The position numbers were made by a program, and so were the translations under genes. From contig WACJ01000070.1 of assembly GCA_008973525.1 (NCBI GenBank), positions 62,001-126,000 on the forward strand: 64,000 nt of DNA. Reading direction: 5' to 3'. Source of the stretch: Stenopsyche tienmushanensis (taxonomy: Eukaryota; Arthropoda; Insecta; Trichoptera; Stenopsychidae). Below are positions 59,101 to 62,650 of the stretch, in pieces (the stretch's first letter is position 1; each line of letters opens with the position of its first letter). The notes below the pieces were generated by a model. The model did no database searches. It saw nothing but the letters and a program-made list of their open reading frames with translations, and had not been told where the DNA came from.

Positions 59101-61452
59101 CCGATTTTGATAGAAGTCTGTTTGAGTTCAGTTTTTGTCAAGATATTGTAGCATCTTCATAAGTTTTTTTAAGTACTTGATCAGTAATAATAATGAGTAA
59201 AAAATTGTTATTTTTGTTAAGAATAAAATGTTAAAATCCAAAACCGACCAAAATCACATTCGGAATTATATGTTGCTGCTTTAAGGCCACAAAAGTGTTT
59301 GACCACAAAAGTAACTGATGTTTGAAAGATATCCCTAAAACTGGAAACCCCACCAAATTGTAACTGGGAATGAAAAATGGGTTTTTTACGACAACATATG
59401 TCGTAAACGTCAATGATCATAGATTAAACCATTTCCGACGCAAGGAATTAAAATGGGAAGAACTTTTTCGAACTCGAGGAAACTAGAAAGCTTGTTGAAA
59501 ATAGTTCGTAATAATGAAGGAAATAATGCTTTGTAAGATTTTGTAAATAAAAATGAATGTTCGTTGAGCATTGTTATAATAATCGGCGAAGACTTCTCGA
59601 TATACCCAATATCATCACACATACATTTATTCCTAGTTACTAGCACTCCAGGTGCGGTCACTCTAATAGTGACTTTTTATATTAGGTCAGATGAATTATT
59701 GAATTCAAATAGATGATGAACATGAAACATTCGAATATTCGGAATTGTACTGCAAAATATATGAAGATCATGCCATAAATTCGTGCTCTAACAATACATG
59801 ATGCCTGAAACTTATACTAATCGACTTCCAGCCATGCGGGATCTCCGTAACTGCGTATGCATCGAATTTATCATATACAGTGTCTCAGAATGGAATAATA
59901 GACTCACAGATTTATCGCACGATCTTCGCGAACATCGTTTATAATATAGTGCTTTGAACATAGACAGTGATAGGTATACTAGATCGATCCAAACAATAAA
60001 GCTCATTAATATGGTTGTTTGAATCGCATATTGTTTGGATCTTTAAGACTATAAGATTGGGAAGAGACAAATAGATGGAAGAATATATTATTTATATTCA
60101 TACCAGTGTCATCGCAAACCAGTGTGTGCATTTAGGTGCAGGTGCTAGAAAGAGAGAATTAGGGTGCGATTTTTCAGGTGCAACTCGGTGCGTTTCATAG
60201 CATTTTCGTGCGGGAGGGTTAGATTGATTGTTTTTTTTGGGTGGTGGGAGGATAGGATGGAAGAATTTTGAATCGTTGTTCAAATTTTATTTTGAGCTTA
60301 AATGGTAGGAATTCGGGGAATCGGATCAAGGGTCTGACCAAAACGTTTCTCTCATTTGCTTTTAATTTTTTTTTTTTTTTGGTACGAGATCACGATGCAT
60401 CTCGTGTTTAAAAAAGAAATAGATAAATAAAAACAGGTTACCTTTCGAGATGATTCTGCCAATTTTAGGGATGTCACATATATAAAATTGTCATTGTTAA
60501 TATATTTTCATCAAATATCATTTTTAGGTTTGATGGGTGTGTTTTAAGGTGGTATTTGTGCCTCTAATTTTTAACATTTGCAGTGCTTTTGTGTGTTCAT
60601 ATTCAAGCAGGTGTTTAGAAAGGTTTCATTTCATACATGTGCTATAGTGATTTTCAAGTGACAAGCTTCTTAGTGCAAGATTAACATACCTCATGAACTT
60701 TTCTGACTGTTACTTTGGTCGAATTAAGTTTTAATGATGTTCTAAAGACTTTTTGCTCAATAATTAATTTCGCATGTAACAGTAGAAAAGTCAAACAAAT
60801 TAACAGTTAAAGTGTTTTGTGTAATAATCTAAGAAGAAGCTCTTTCTAAAAGTGCATTTCCGGAAGAAAGAGAGGTGTATAGTAGAGTAGAGCTATTGAA
60901 ACGGTCCTCGGTTGAAGTTACAACTTCGGAGCTCGCTTCGGAAGAAGTCAACTTCGAAAGTGAAGAAAGTGATAGTGCTGTCCGGTGAACTGCTGAATAA
61001 AATGAAGTACAACTTCAGCTCTCGCAATTTGAAAGTTTTCTACGTTAAGGCCCTCTAATGGATGAAGAATGCGAGCGGAAATTTTATTCTGCAGTCCACG
61101 GCGGAAGATTAAAGTGAAGAGTGCTATTGCATACGTGGTGGCATTTTAATATAACCTAAGTGCTGTGTGCTCTAAGAGTGGATGCAAAGAGATAGTCGAG
61201 TGGCGCACGGAAGTGAAATATTAGAGAGATATAGAGTGTGAGACAGATAGACGAGTGACGAGAGACGAGTGGTGCAGGAGCAGGCGGGTGCGAGTAGTCA
61301 ACTGAAAAGGATACACACCCTGGCTGTGGCGGAGTCGCCACTCACCCTGTATCCTCCGAGGTTATTCACCACGCACGTGAAAGTGGCGTCTCTTCCCTGG
61401 GCTATCGTCACGTTCTCCAGCGGGTACAGGAAGTCCGGCTCGAAACCCAAAG
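22762..61452 (-). CDS. DIP-alpha: Dpr-interacting protein (DIP/lachesin-type), seven exons, 5' partial
   Basis: Joined exons 61346-61452, 57347-57532, 57077-57269, 50376-50504, 44950-45069, 23202-23372 and 22762-23126 encode 422 residues plus a stop, with every junction GT-AG and in frame. Three Ig domains are visible with their cysteine pairs: FTCVVNN/YMCQVN, LVCKARG/YLCIAAN and LQCHVEA/YKCISKN, and core tryptophans in VAWIK, VVWRRE and NYWTRE. Family knowledge: DIPs are cell-surface IgSF proteins, often GPI-linked, that bind Dpr partners and guide synaptic pairing in the insect nervous system. Long stretches such as AIHEHVITNN, DPMKMQ, ETSGDMMVPEGGSAKL and HFHPL-QVPNQLVGAP made me choose the DIP-alpha subgroup, from memory. 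The signal peptide exon is missing and probably lies beyond the window. Family call very secure; subtype less so. Confidence 0.92.
23202..23372 (-). CDS. DIP-alpha: DIP exon, second half of Ig3
   Basis: Starts after ttcaacag and completes a split glycine; reads EMIISNDKYEMKEIP, then SYYSVQMRLVIKRIQ, then DMGGYKCISKNSIGDAEG with the second Ig3 cysteine, and RLY. The donor is tatg|gtataa, a weak consensus but fixed by the frame (phase 1). 171 bp. The intron to the last exon is 75 bp. Confidence 0.95.
23420..23890 (-). mobile_element. hAT element fragment, copy 1
   Basis: Inverse of 41640-42100: shares cgatatgaaatataatagat, ggtgatgtatttactacacc and aggcgac-cctaggagca. Next to exon 23202-23372, near 23440-23490, the minus strand gives a decayed hATC region (compare the intact motif at 42010). 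The right edge lies near the gagcttaggcgac block. Confidence 0.7.
24329..25146 (+). pseudogene. R1-clade reverse transcriptase, C-terminal part
   Basis: An open frame of about 270 codons reads VVHSVLLYGAPIWAEAL, then RVQRRSAIRV-AAYRTVSEDA, and ends with a zinc-knuckle-like CHHCGAELDDAAHTLFDCPAW (C-x2-C-x8-H-x4-C), all typical of the thumb and C-terminus of R1-type LINEs. It stops at 25146. The ATG at 24304 belongs to the host repeat and the target duplication, so it is not a real start; the polymerase core is missing because of 5' truncation. Confidence 0.9.
24329..25388 (+). mobile_element. 5'-truncated R1-like LINE with poly(A) and 14-bp target-site duplication
   Basis: Flanked by direct repeats gactcgacaaagga at 24315-24328 and 25389-25402, and ended by about 20 A at 25369-25388. 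It encodes only the C-terminal part of a reverse transcriptase. Removing the element and one repeat gives a sequence almost identical to the inverse of 13007-13050, the empty-site paralogue. Confidence 0.9.
25435..25862 (+). mobile_element. TTAA MITE, family B copy 2
   Basis: TTAA at both ends (25435-25438 and 25859-25862) with start cgctttgagtagtgagcc and end (inverse) ccctttaaagaggtataac. The interior shares aataaacattgacgatagca, the attagtcgata phrase and ctctacaattgtacgatgta-like sequence with copies at 20.1 and 55.2 kb. It lies only 18 bp from the element at 23895-25416. Confidence 0.75.
26100..26480 (-). pseudogene. mariner transposase catalytic fragment
   Basis: Minus-strand frames give TEDENWVVYDFN, then KPFPTPKPGLTTRKI, then WDIQGIIHHEFIKPGETI, and finally VILQHDNAQPH-type sequence (ILQHDNAQPH). 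These are the first and second catalytic aspartate regions of a mariner transposase in the correct order, with stops and frame slips. Element ends are not recognised. Confidence 0.8.
26481..27676. other. no gene recognised
   Basis: Overlapping short minus-strand ORFs at 26692-27199 are basic and Phe-rich with no known motif; I regard them as chance. No repeat ends were seen. Confidence 0.4.
27677..29206 (+). mobile_element. piggyBac element bounded by TTAA, interior degraded
   Basis: TTAA at 27677-27680 followed by cctgttggttgccgtgcg, and at 29203-29206 preceded by the inverse of cctcatgatggccgcgtg: an imperfect inverted repeat starting CCT. Subterminal inverted copies of gggttgccacaaa also occur (27836 and 29070). 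Inside are the piggyBac catalytic and Cys-rich regions, broken by stops and frameshifts. Confidence 0.85.
28030..28984 (+). pseudogene. piggyBac transposase, broken
   Basis: Pieces in order: KWYDTNIDEMYIFLAVYLL (about 28040), YIPSKRSRIGIKFLVL joining in frame to SDCKSGIVMDF (28211-28290), the DNLYTSPILF block with a catalytic aspartate (about 28410), GTVRKNRIGMP (about 28475), and from 28870 the C-terminal Cys-rich motif CVSCFKKKAGKNC with CPTTCFKVYHT. Stops after 28563 and frame changes break it, and the N-terminal third is not recognisable. Confidence 0.85.
29353..29377. mobile_element. solitary mariner terminus
   Basis: tcctacgaacttattgagtg matches the ends at 4411-4433 and 12985-13002. 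No transposase sequence was recognised next to it; the segment from 29100 may be the decayed interior. Confidence 0.45.
29378..30369. other. no gene recognised
   Basis: AT-rich with a GC-richer patch near 29880-30125 (short minus ORF, no known motif). Confidence 0.4.
30370..30580 (-). mobile_element. Helitron-like repeat, partial
   Basis: Inverse of the unit seen twice at 7.5-7.7 and twice at 36.65-36.9 kb, with tggcagcgcattaaatacag and the tattgatttttacgtattag phrase. Confidence 0.5.
30595..31030 (+). pseudogene. mariner transposase N-terminal half
   Basis: Plus frames give MEGSLRASATSRSCEI, then SDLMSR-HVTRWVRLF, then FEQKIIEQVRNDRLLTLGDL with HEEFPDIY and DIVSEKFGYKTLCAR, and KFTQEHRQ. 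This parallels the copies at 2229-2624 and 35673-36402 and carries several stops. The DETW catalytic block is absent; at about 31040 the sequence switches to a different transposase type. Confidence 0.8.
31040..31200 (+). pseudogene. IS630/Tc-like transposase fragment
   Basis: Reads NAITVNAVGYQLML, then VYFQQDGAICHTIRGNI, the second catalytic aspartate box (FQQDGATCHTA-type) of the IS630-like family represented at 39 kb. It is not a mariner sequence, so its junction with the fragment at 30595-31030 marks a recombination or a nested insertion. Confidence 0.7.
31201..31539. other. no gene recognised
   Basis: AT-rich spacer; nothing identifiable. Confidence 0.4.
31540..31950 (+). repeat. LTR-like dispersed repeat, copy 1
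   Basis: Shares with 52930-53310 (same strand) and 49510-49880 (inverse) the ordered blocks actctttattcacacgag, the gctgcgggaaggacgtc phrase, gaagcgatcggtcg and gatggcgctgtta. The ordered blocks around an actctttatt string suggest a solo LTR, but terminal TG/CA and a target duplication could not be fixed. Confidence 0.5.
31951..33005. other. unassigned; GC-richer patch 32320-32580
   Basis: The plus ORF 32309-32575 and minus ORF 32384-32737 overlap in a GC-richer stretch; neither has a motif I recognise. The remainder is AT-rich. Confidence 0.35.
33007..33100 (+). mobile_element. TTAA element end
   Basis: TTAAccctttgatgagtatg at 33009, followed by a gtgttgtgcagttctccatagctttt stretch, closely resembles 23895-23955. 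It is a piggyBac-type terminus; the partner end is not identified. Confidence 0.5.
33138..33590 (+). pseudogene. transposase-like C-terminal remnant, family uncertain
   Basis: The 107-codon frame 33138-33461 contains NSTVWRLLPKHLHSDVKIFE and YIAAGIFNNDHSFILK, then KIFPENTDEARIAR. After one stop it continues KNLSETKAARIV and ends near LLYAPGIID at 33584. This layout recalls the tail of Mutator-like transposon proteins that are repeated in many arthropod genomes; I make this comparison from memory and hold it loosely. No intron boundaries support a host gene. Confidence 0.35.
33600..34150. repeat. AT-rich repeat ending in cccccttaa
   Basis: Loosely similar to the interiors at 43.4-44.0 and 55.8-57.0 kb; contains cttaacccccttaaaaaaat near 34128, the inverse of the TTAAGGGGG end type. 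Confidence 0.35.
34151..35670. other. no gene recognised
   Basis: AT-rich. The ORFs at 34408-34620, 35188-35421 and 35405-35674 show no recognisable domain or splice pairing. Confidence 0.4.
35673..36402 (-). mobile_element. mariner deletion derivative with both inverted repeats
   Basis: The left end gggttatccagaaagtatgg and right end (inverse) ggaatctagaaaataagg, both continuing ttacaa, are imperfect inverted repeats of about 27 bp. The minus strand carries ERSSRASAPSHPCEIRGFIR (36269 downward), SDIMSRQYLNKWVKMF, then a broken LDELHEEFPGI-like region and GDDTWILG. The catalytic C-terminus is deleted. Confidence 0.85.
36045..36269 (-). pseudogene. mariner transposase N-terminal HTH region
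   Basis: 74 codons beginning MERSSRASAP with the paired-like helix-turn-helix block (NIHQKLKDVYGSDIMS then RQYLNKWVKMFRED). It stops early compared with the roughly 350-residue family protein; downstream parts lie in other frames. Confidence 0.8.
36425..36540. mobile_element. hAT (Charlie/Buster-like) terminal fragment
   Basis: The inverse strand begins cagtggttcttaaactgggc and continues with a ggg-tccgcg block, the characteristic terminal repeat of Charlie/Buster hAT elements. An inner gcggacccc copy lies at 36433. No coding sequence is attached. Confidence 0.6.
36650..36900 (+). mobile_element. Helitron-like repeat with twin 120-bp units
   Basis: Starts tctaatatataaaaatgaat and contains two successive units, each with gcgctgccata-cgttcatt and the gattg-gat-aaa phrase, as at 7.49-7.75 kb. 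The TC start with an AT-rich opening is consistent with a Helitron 5' end. Confidence 0.55.
36901..38990. other. no gene recognised
   Basis: 2 kb of AT-rich intron with short unassigned ORFs (37262-37450, 37809-37994). tttaaggaggttaattcggc near 38278 is weakly like the TTAAGGNGG ends. Confidence 0.4.
39000..39660 (-). mobile_element. IS630/Tc-like element fragment
   Basis: The minus strand translates, with slips, as TCHTAHATMNILHERFEG (about 39290 down), CNLTPLDIFLWKHLK, then KPQTIGVLKINITNAIQQI and DLCDKVVENS: the last two catalytic boxes and C-terminus of an insect IS630-like transposase. 39380-39430 adds FAKKIILSDETHF (first catalytic box). 310-700 is a second copy. Confidence 0.8.
39661..41050. 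other. no gene; LINE relic at 40660-40770
   Basis: AT-rich intron. 40680-40770 on the plus strand reads ERRIEAFEMW, a stop, then MSNEESFKCMKK, resembling the C-terminal ERRIEAFEMWCYRRML...TNEEVL block of jockey/RTE-like reverse transcriptases, with an internal deletion. Nothing else is recognisable. Confidence 0.45.
41055..41455. repeat. dispersed repeat, pair with 58015-58290
   Basis: Shares gcgatattatttgtgtaatt-like opening, cctacaaagcc-g-tttttt, agccacgtct and atgggtgca-aatttc with 58015-58290 in the same order and orientation. No coding or terminal repeat was recognised. Confidence 0.6.
41456..42240 (+). mobile_element. hAT element, copy 2, with hATC motif
   Basis: Opens with repeated cccgggatt motifs (41459-41520). 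At 42015-42155 the plus frame reads PPTSVEAEYAFSAVSCLASK, then IRSKLNDETLDALMLLQAYF, the hAT C-terminal dimerisation motif. The middle (41640-41940) is the block also found at 23420-23890 and 62650-63000. Most of the transposase is lost. Confidence 0.75.
42241..43220. other. unassigned
   Basis: Includes the minus ORF 42453-42806 and plus ORF 42738-43025, with a GC-richer patch at 42780-42900; no domains are recognisable and neither pairs in frame with the DIP exons. Confidence 0.35.
43221..44040. repeat. AT-rich dispersed repeat related to 55.8-56.2 kb
   Basis: 43570-44000 shares the ordered phrases ttttagtgatgcgg, agaatgaaat, acttttttcaacacggttga, taccagatttatatt-like and gatcgtgtcacctag with 55800-56160 and, less, 56730-56930. 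It is one family without coding sequence. Confidence 0.55.
44041..44949. other. no additional exon recognised
   Basis: Intron beside the Ig3 exon. Minus ORFs 44308-44607 and 44631-44915 and plus ORF 44656-44931 have no Ig or other known motif. Confidence 0.4.
44950..45069 (-). CDS. DIP-alpha: DIP exon, first half of Ig3
   Basis: Acceptor ttcatag ends at 45070; the first two bases complete phenylalanine to give HFHPL across the junction. It reads HPLIQVPNQLVGAPPG, the first Ig3 cysteine in LQCHVEASPKAI and the tryptophan in NYWTRES, ending g|gtaagt (phase 1) after 120 bp. The next coding exon is 21.6 kb away. The ATG visible just upstream belongs to the intron and is not a start. Confidence 0.95.
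45290..45680 (-). repeat. MITE family A copy 5
   Basis: Inverse of 61755-62090: contains gtaaagacacccctacacgt, tacactgtacatcgatggca, the gcgaaaagtaatccatagcac phrase and gcgcggtcctgaga. The interior is complete, but flanking TTAA could not be assigned. Confidence 0.65.
45690..47620. other. no gene recognised
   Basis: About 1.9 kb of AT-rich intron; ORFs near 46918-47121 lie on both strands and look like chance. 47130-47460 is less AT-rich but has no identifiable content. Confidence 0.45.
47623..48522 (+). mobile_element. 900-bp mariner with both inverted repeats and TA duplication
   Basis: Ends ttaggttgtcccataagttt and (inverse) ttaggatgtcccataagttt, continuing ctttc, flanked by TA at 47621-47622 and 48523-48524. 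The transposase is shorter than intact copies and broken, but its order is complete from the HTH-2 to the C-terminus. It is the best preserved DNA transposon in the window. Confidence 0.9.
47677..48440 (+). pseudogene. mariner transposase, frameshifted
   Basis: Starts MVEENPRYTVR then a stop, IANKLEIPRISVHNHL, then LTGNERWILYENIQRKRSWT (first catalytic box with Asp replaced: GNERW instead of GDEKW) and GLHPKKNLLCIWWNWKG. A frame change leads to VYYELLQQGKTI and WPELANRRGL. The HDNARPH box is not preserved, and RGKNFNSKNDIKMYLDQYF follows near 48285. It cannot encode a working enzyme. Confidence 0.85.
48590..49075. repeat. LTR-like repeat, second family
   Basis: A GC-richer stretch beginning gcattagtacgatgccccgc and including cacgagtcggctgcgatgaa, shared in inverse orientation with 17600-17650. 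The ORF 48819-49061 shows no motif. It may be a solo LTR, but ends were not established. Confidence 0.35.
49190..49500 (-). pseudogene. mariner transposase HTH fragment
   Basis: The minus frame 49215-49469 reads FTPSFTIVKYWIAEFKRSR, then DEHRYDRPNEMTT, KIHKMVLDDRLLKVRDLADI and SAVHRILTENLSMRKL: the two helix-turn-helix units of a mariner transposase. It runs into sequence like LWAGCRVCS instead of LCARWVP. No catalytic region is present. Confidence 0.85.
49510..49880 (-). repeat. LTR-like dispersed repeat, copy 2
   Basis: Inverse of the copies at 31540-31950 and 52930-53310: gctgcgggaagacgtccttc, gaccgattgcttcttgcgca, the agcagatttaattcgc phrase and catccccatgtaatagcact. It lies directly after the mariner fragment. 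Confidence 0.55.
49881..50375. other. intron, nothing recognised
   Basis: AT-rich stretch immediately downstream (in gene orientation) of the Ig2 exon; the plus ORF 50050-50316 has no recognisable motif. Confidence 0.4.
50376..50504 (-). CDS. DIP-alpha: DIP exon, second half of Ig2
   Basis: Too short and split to be noticed as a long ORF. Between ttgcag and t|gtgagt it reads QSIEGEMLTLTKV, then SEMGAYLCIAANGVPPSV with the second Ig2 cysteine, then SKRMMLHVH. It is 129 bp: two bases finishing a codon, 42 codons, one base opening the next (phase 1 at both ends), and it matches its flanking exons exactly in frame. Family motifs (TRSEMGAYLCIA-NGVPP) leave little doubt. Confidence 0.95.
50590..51000 (+). 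mobile_element. possible Tc1-like remnant
   Basis: gtggaccggaaagtattcaa at 50590 resembles a Tc1-type end, and the 90-codon frame 50714-50986 is open, but I do not find a catalytic motif. Weak call. Confidence 0.25.
51001..52570. other. no gene recognised
   Basis: AT-rich intron. The ORF 51151-51351 has no known motif and lies in a slightly GC-richer patch. Confidence 0.4.
52571..52835 (-). mobile_element. mariner terminal fragment
   Basis: The end ataaggtgtattgaaaagtc followed by tttgccgatt matches 59086 (ataaggtgtatcgacaagtc). The minus frame 52637-52828 closes with FSQSLRAFKMYREYESK, possibly the transposase C-terminus. The rest is missing. Confidence 0.5.
52930..53310 (+). repeat. LTR-like dispersed repeat, copy 3
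   Basis: Same block order as 31540-31950: actgtttattccacacgaga, the cttcccgcagccaaggtcaac phrase, gaagcgatcggtcgctatgc and aatctgctcagattaacagc, ending near tggggatgataaatccc. Confidence 0.6.
53528..53790 (+). mobile_element. TTAA-type short element with three palindromes
   Basis: TTAA 53528-53531, an 8-bp spacer, then gacgtatatatccgtc, with further palindromes cggatatatccg (centre 53591/53592) and cggatatgtccg (53639/53640). The first spacing is 44 bp, as at 4961. It may end at aaggggTTAAat (TTAA 53782-53785), giving about 250 bp. Confidence 0.5.
53791..55130. other. unassigned; GC-richer patch 53990-54560
   Basis: ORFs 54037-54222 (minus) and 54238-54552 (plus) overlap a patch less AT-rich than its surroundings; no domain is recognised. 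It could be an old retroelement. Confidence 0.3.
55133..56960. mobile_element. TTAAGGGGGTATT-type element with a nested MITE
   Basis: The left end taaggggtattctactttat (55135) and the right end, inverse of taagggggtattttagtcta (to 56959), form an imperfect inverted repeat. The interior is AT-rich family sequence shared with 43.4-44.0 kb, and a family B MITE sits inside at 55203-55747. No transposase coding. Confidence 0.55.
55203..55747 (+). mobile_element. TTAA MITE, family B copy 3
   Basis: TTAA at 55203-55206 and 55744-55747. Starts ccttttgaggagtgaacaaa and ends (inverse) tccataaaggagtactatcc. Near-identical in layout to 20071-20605. This copy has both TTAAs, which supports a piggyBac-type origin. 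Confidence 0.75.
57077..57269 (-). CDS. DIP-alpha: DIP exon, Ig1-Ig2 linker and first half of Ig2
   Basis: Starts after ttttag with TAFLEVVIPPDI, the usual linker into Ig2, and continues through EETSGDMMVPEGGSAKL, the first Ig2 cysteine in LVCKARGHPKPK and the tryptophan in VVWRRE, then GEIIARGGP. It ends in AGAG|gtaatt after 64 codons plus one base (phase 1). The split codon is completed as valine by the next exon, 6.6 kb away. Confidence 0.95.
57347..57532 (-). CDS. DIP-alpha: DIP exon, second half of Ig domain 1
   Basis: Exactly 62 codons between acceptor gagcag|gtc and donor cag|gtgagc, phase 0 at both ends. It opens with VAWIKADTKA, carrying the Ig1 tryptophan, and contains HVITNNARLS, the NDYNTWTLNI strand and the second Ig1 cysteine in GQYMCQVNTDP. 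These motifs are diagnostic of the DIP/lachesin group. The next intron (57270-57346) is only 77 bp, so this exon and the next form a compact pair. Confidence 0.95.
57533..58014. other. intron, nothing recognised
   Basis: AT-rich; the minus ORF 57661-57855 has no motif. Directly upstream (in gene orientation) of the Ig1 second exon; only the acceptor at its edge is functional sequence I can point to. Confidence 0.4.
58015..58290. repeat. dispersed repeat, pair with 41055-41455
   Basis: Same ordered phrases as the copy at 41 kb (tgacattatttgtgtagcca, tctacaaagcc, the tagccacgtct phrase, gaaatgggtgcaaaatttca) but shorter. Confidence 0.55.
58291..58835. other. no gene recognised
   Basis: AT-rich intron. 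Confidence 0.4.
58840..58990 (-). repeat. LTR-like dispersed repeat, partial copy 4
   Basis: Contains tggctacgggaagatgtcct, the tcccgcagtcaaatctat phrase and ttaatctgtgcagattcgca, in the orientation of the copy at 49510-49880. Both outer parts are missing. Confidence 0.5.
59086..59500 (+). mobile_element. mariner fragment with one terminus
   Basis: The terminus ataaggtgtatcgacaagtc at 59078-59097 is followed downstream by a plus frame near 59350 reading HQIVTGNEKWVFYDNICRKR, the first catalytic box of a mariner transposase (Asp of GDEKW changed to Asn), then a stop. The C-terminal domain is not recognisable. Confidence 0.75.
59501..60539. other. no gene recognised
   Basis: AT-rich intron with a poly(T) run at 60365-60380. 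Short ORFs lack motifs. Confidence 0.4.
60540..61300. other. GA/GTG-rich stretch beside the Ig1 exon
   Basis: On the plus strand this reads like a 5' UTR: frequent gtg and gaag trinucleotides, few long AT runs, e.g. aacttcgaaagtgaagaaag at 60950. On the minus strand it is the first 0.8 kb of the intron after the Ig1 exon and is pyrimidine-rich. No ORF was supported. It could be an intronic splicing-regulatory stretch or the start of an antisense transcript. Confidence 0.3.
61319..61345 (-). other. alternative 27-bp exon extension between two donors
   Basis: Reading on past the first donor the frame stays open for VSGDSATAR and then meets agg|gtgtgt. Both donors are phase 0, so either form joins to VAWIKAD. 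I recall an insert beginning VSGDG at this position in insect DIP-alpha/lachesin proteins, which suggests the extension is really coding; this is memory, not a search. Downstream of the second donor the frame closes within a few codons. Confidence 0.6.
61346..61452 (-). CDS. DIP-alpha: DIP exon, first half of Ig domain 1
   Basis: The acceptor (gttgacag) ends at 61453 and the exon opens with two bases that finish a split codon, so the upstream intron is phase 1 and another exon must precede it. The 35 codons read LGFEPDFLYP, then the potential N-glycosylation site NVT, then the first Ig1 cysteine in FTCVVNN, ending GGYR. The donor is agg|gtgagt at 61345-61344, phase 0. A second in-frame donor (agg|gtgtgt) lies 27 bp further on at 61318-61317 and would add nine codons. 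No start codon belongs to this exon. Confidence 0.9.
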
Positions 61453-61754
61453 CTGTCAACAAAAACAACCATTAATTACTGTTTCAATTTTCTTGCAGAT
61501 GATCATTAATTAAGAAGGTTATTGCCATAGGACAAAAAGTTATTGTGCCAGATGCGGATTCATGACAAACAAACAATGCCGACTAAATGATTCATACATA
61601 AAAACAATGAAAACTGTTTGACCTAATCGGATAGCAAGAGAACTGAAATTCACCCCACATTCACTTTCATTATTGTGGGAAGCTTGATTTGATTAGTGGG
61701 TTAATTTTAAATTGACGTAAACGTACATGATATATTTGTATGCTTATCATGTTT
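61453..61754. other. upstream intron of DIP, nothing else recognised
   Basis: Starts with a good acceptor on the minus strand; no signal-peptide exon is seen here. Confidence 0.5.
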
Positions 61755-62090
61755 ATCAGTCTATACAAATCCAATTTATCTCAGGATCGCGCAACGCGAG
61801 TGAAGCTTGTGTATCAATAAATGAACCTTAACACTATTGATAACACACAATATTTGATCATTTTTCGCATAAACAAAAACAATTAACATGTTCTATGGAT
61901 TACTTTTCGCAATATTTGAAAATAATTAGACGTGTAGGGGTGCCTTTACAGTACGATTTTGCTATCGATGTGCAAGTGTATAATGAGACGCAAGACATCC
62001 GTCTCTGTTTTCGATTTACTAATCTTTGCACTCAAAATTTTTCCGTATCATTCAAATCCGAACGCATATATGCGTGATTACTTACCAATG
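61755..62090 (+). repeat. MITE family A copy 6, complete
   Basis: The fullest copy: ctatacaaatccaatttatc, ggatcgcgcaacgcgagtga, aataaatgaaccttaacact, the catgttctatggattacttt phrase, cgtgtaggggtgcctttaca, cgatttt-gctatcgatgtgc and gaacgcatatatgcgtgatt. No coding. Confidence 0.65.
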
Positions 62091-62403
62091 GTATAATACA
62101 TGTTTTTACAATCCATTTTAATTTTTTAAAGGAACTCCAACTAAACTAATACAAAGCAAATTTTTCAAGGACCATTTTAAACCATATTATTGTGGTCTAT
62201 TGTAAAAAGAAAACATAAGACCATTACATACATAAACATATTTCCGTCGGGATTAGAATATATGCTCTAACTTTTTAACAAGTAGGTAGTCTCAAGAGCT
62301 ATATTTAAATTTACATCTTAAAGTAGTGTACATTGATAAAAAGTCGTATTATATTTCCGTTTTTTCTATTTTAACGGAAAATATACATATTTAACTATAC
62401 GAA

Positions 62404-62650
62404 GGTGATTCAAATATAACCCGGAATTTTGCTGTAAAAATTTATTAATGTTATTTAAAAATACAGATGGAATATTTTATTATTTTACATACATAGTTCT
62501 CTTCATTAGAAATATATTTATTCCATCGGATCACTGAAGAAAGAAGAAGAGAAGTAGCAGCCTCTGTTGCATAACGCGCAATTATTCCATCTGCGTAACC
62601 CGACGGGAATGTGTTAAGTTTAAAAGTGAAAGTACTAAATCGAGACATTC
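62404..62650 (-). mobile_element. mariner terminal fragment
   Basis: The end ggtgattcaaatataacccg (62406) corresponds inversely to 8277-8300. The minus frame 62451-62654 ends VIRWNKYISNEENYVCK, resembling the RWNKCI-GDYVEK C-terminus of mariner transposases. The catalytic parts are absent. Confidence 0.6.

Noticed and set aside
61269..61475. Plus-strand 68-codon ORF across the Ig1 exon
   Set aside because: It is the antisense shadow; the minus frame carries the Ig motif and splice sites.
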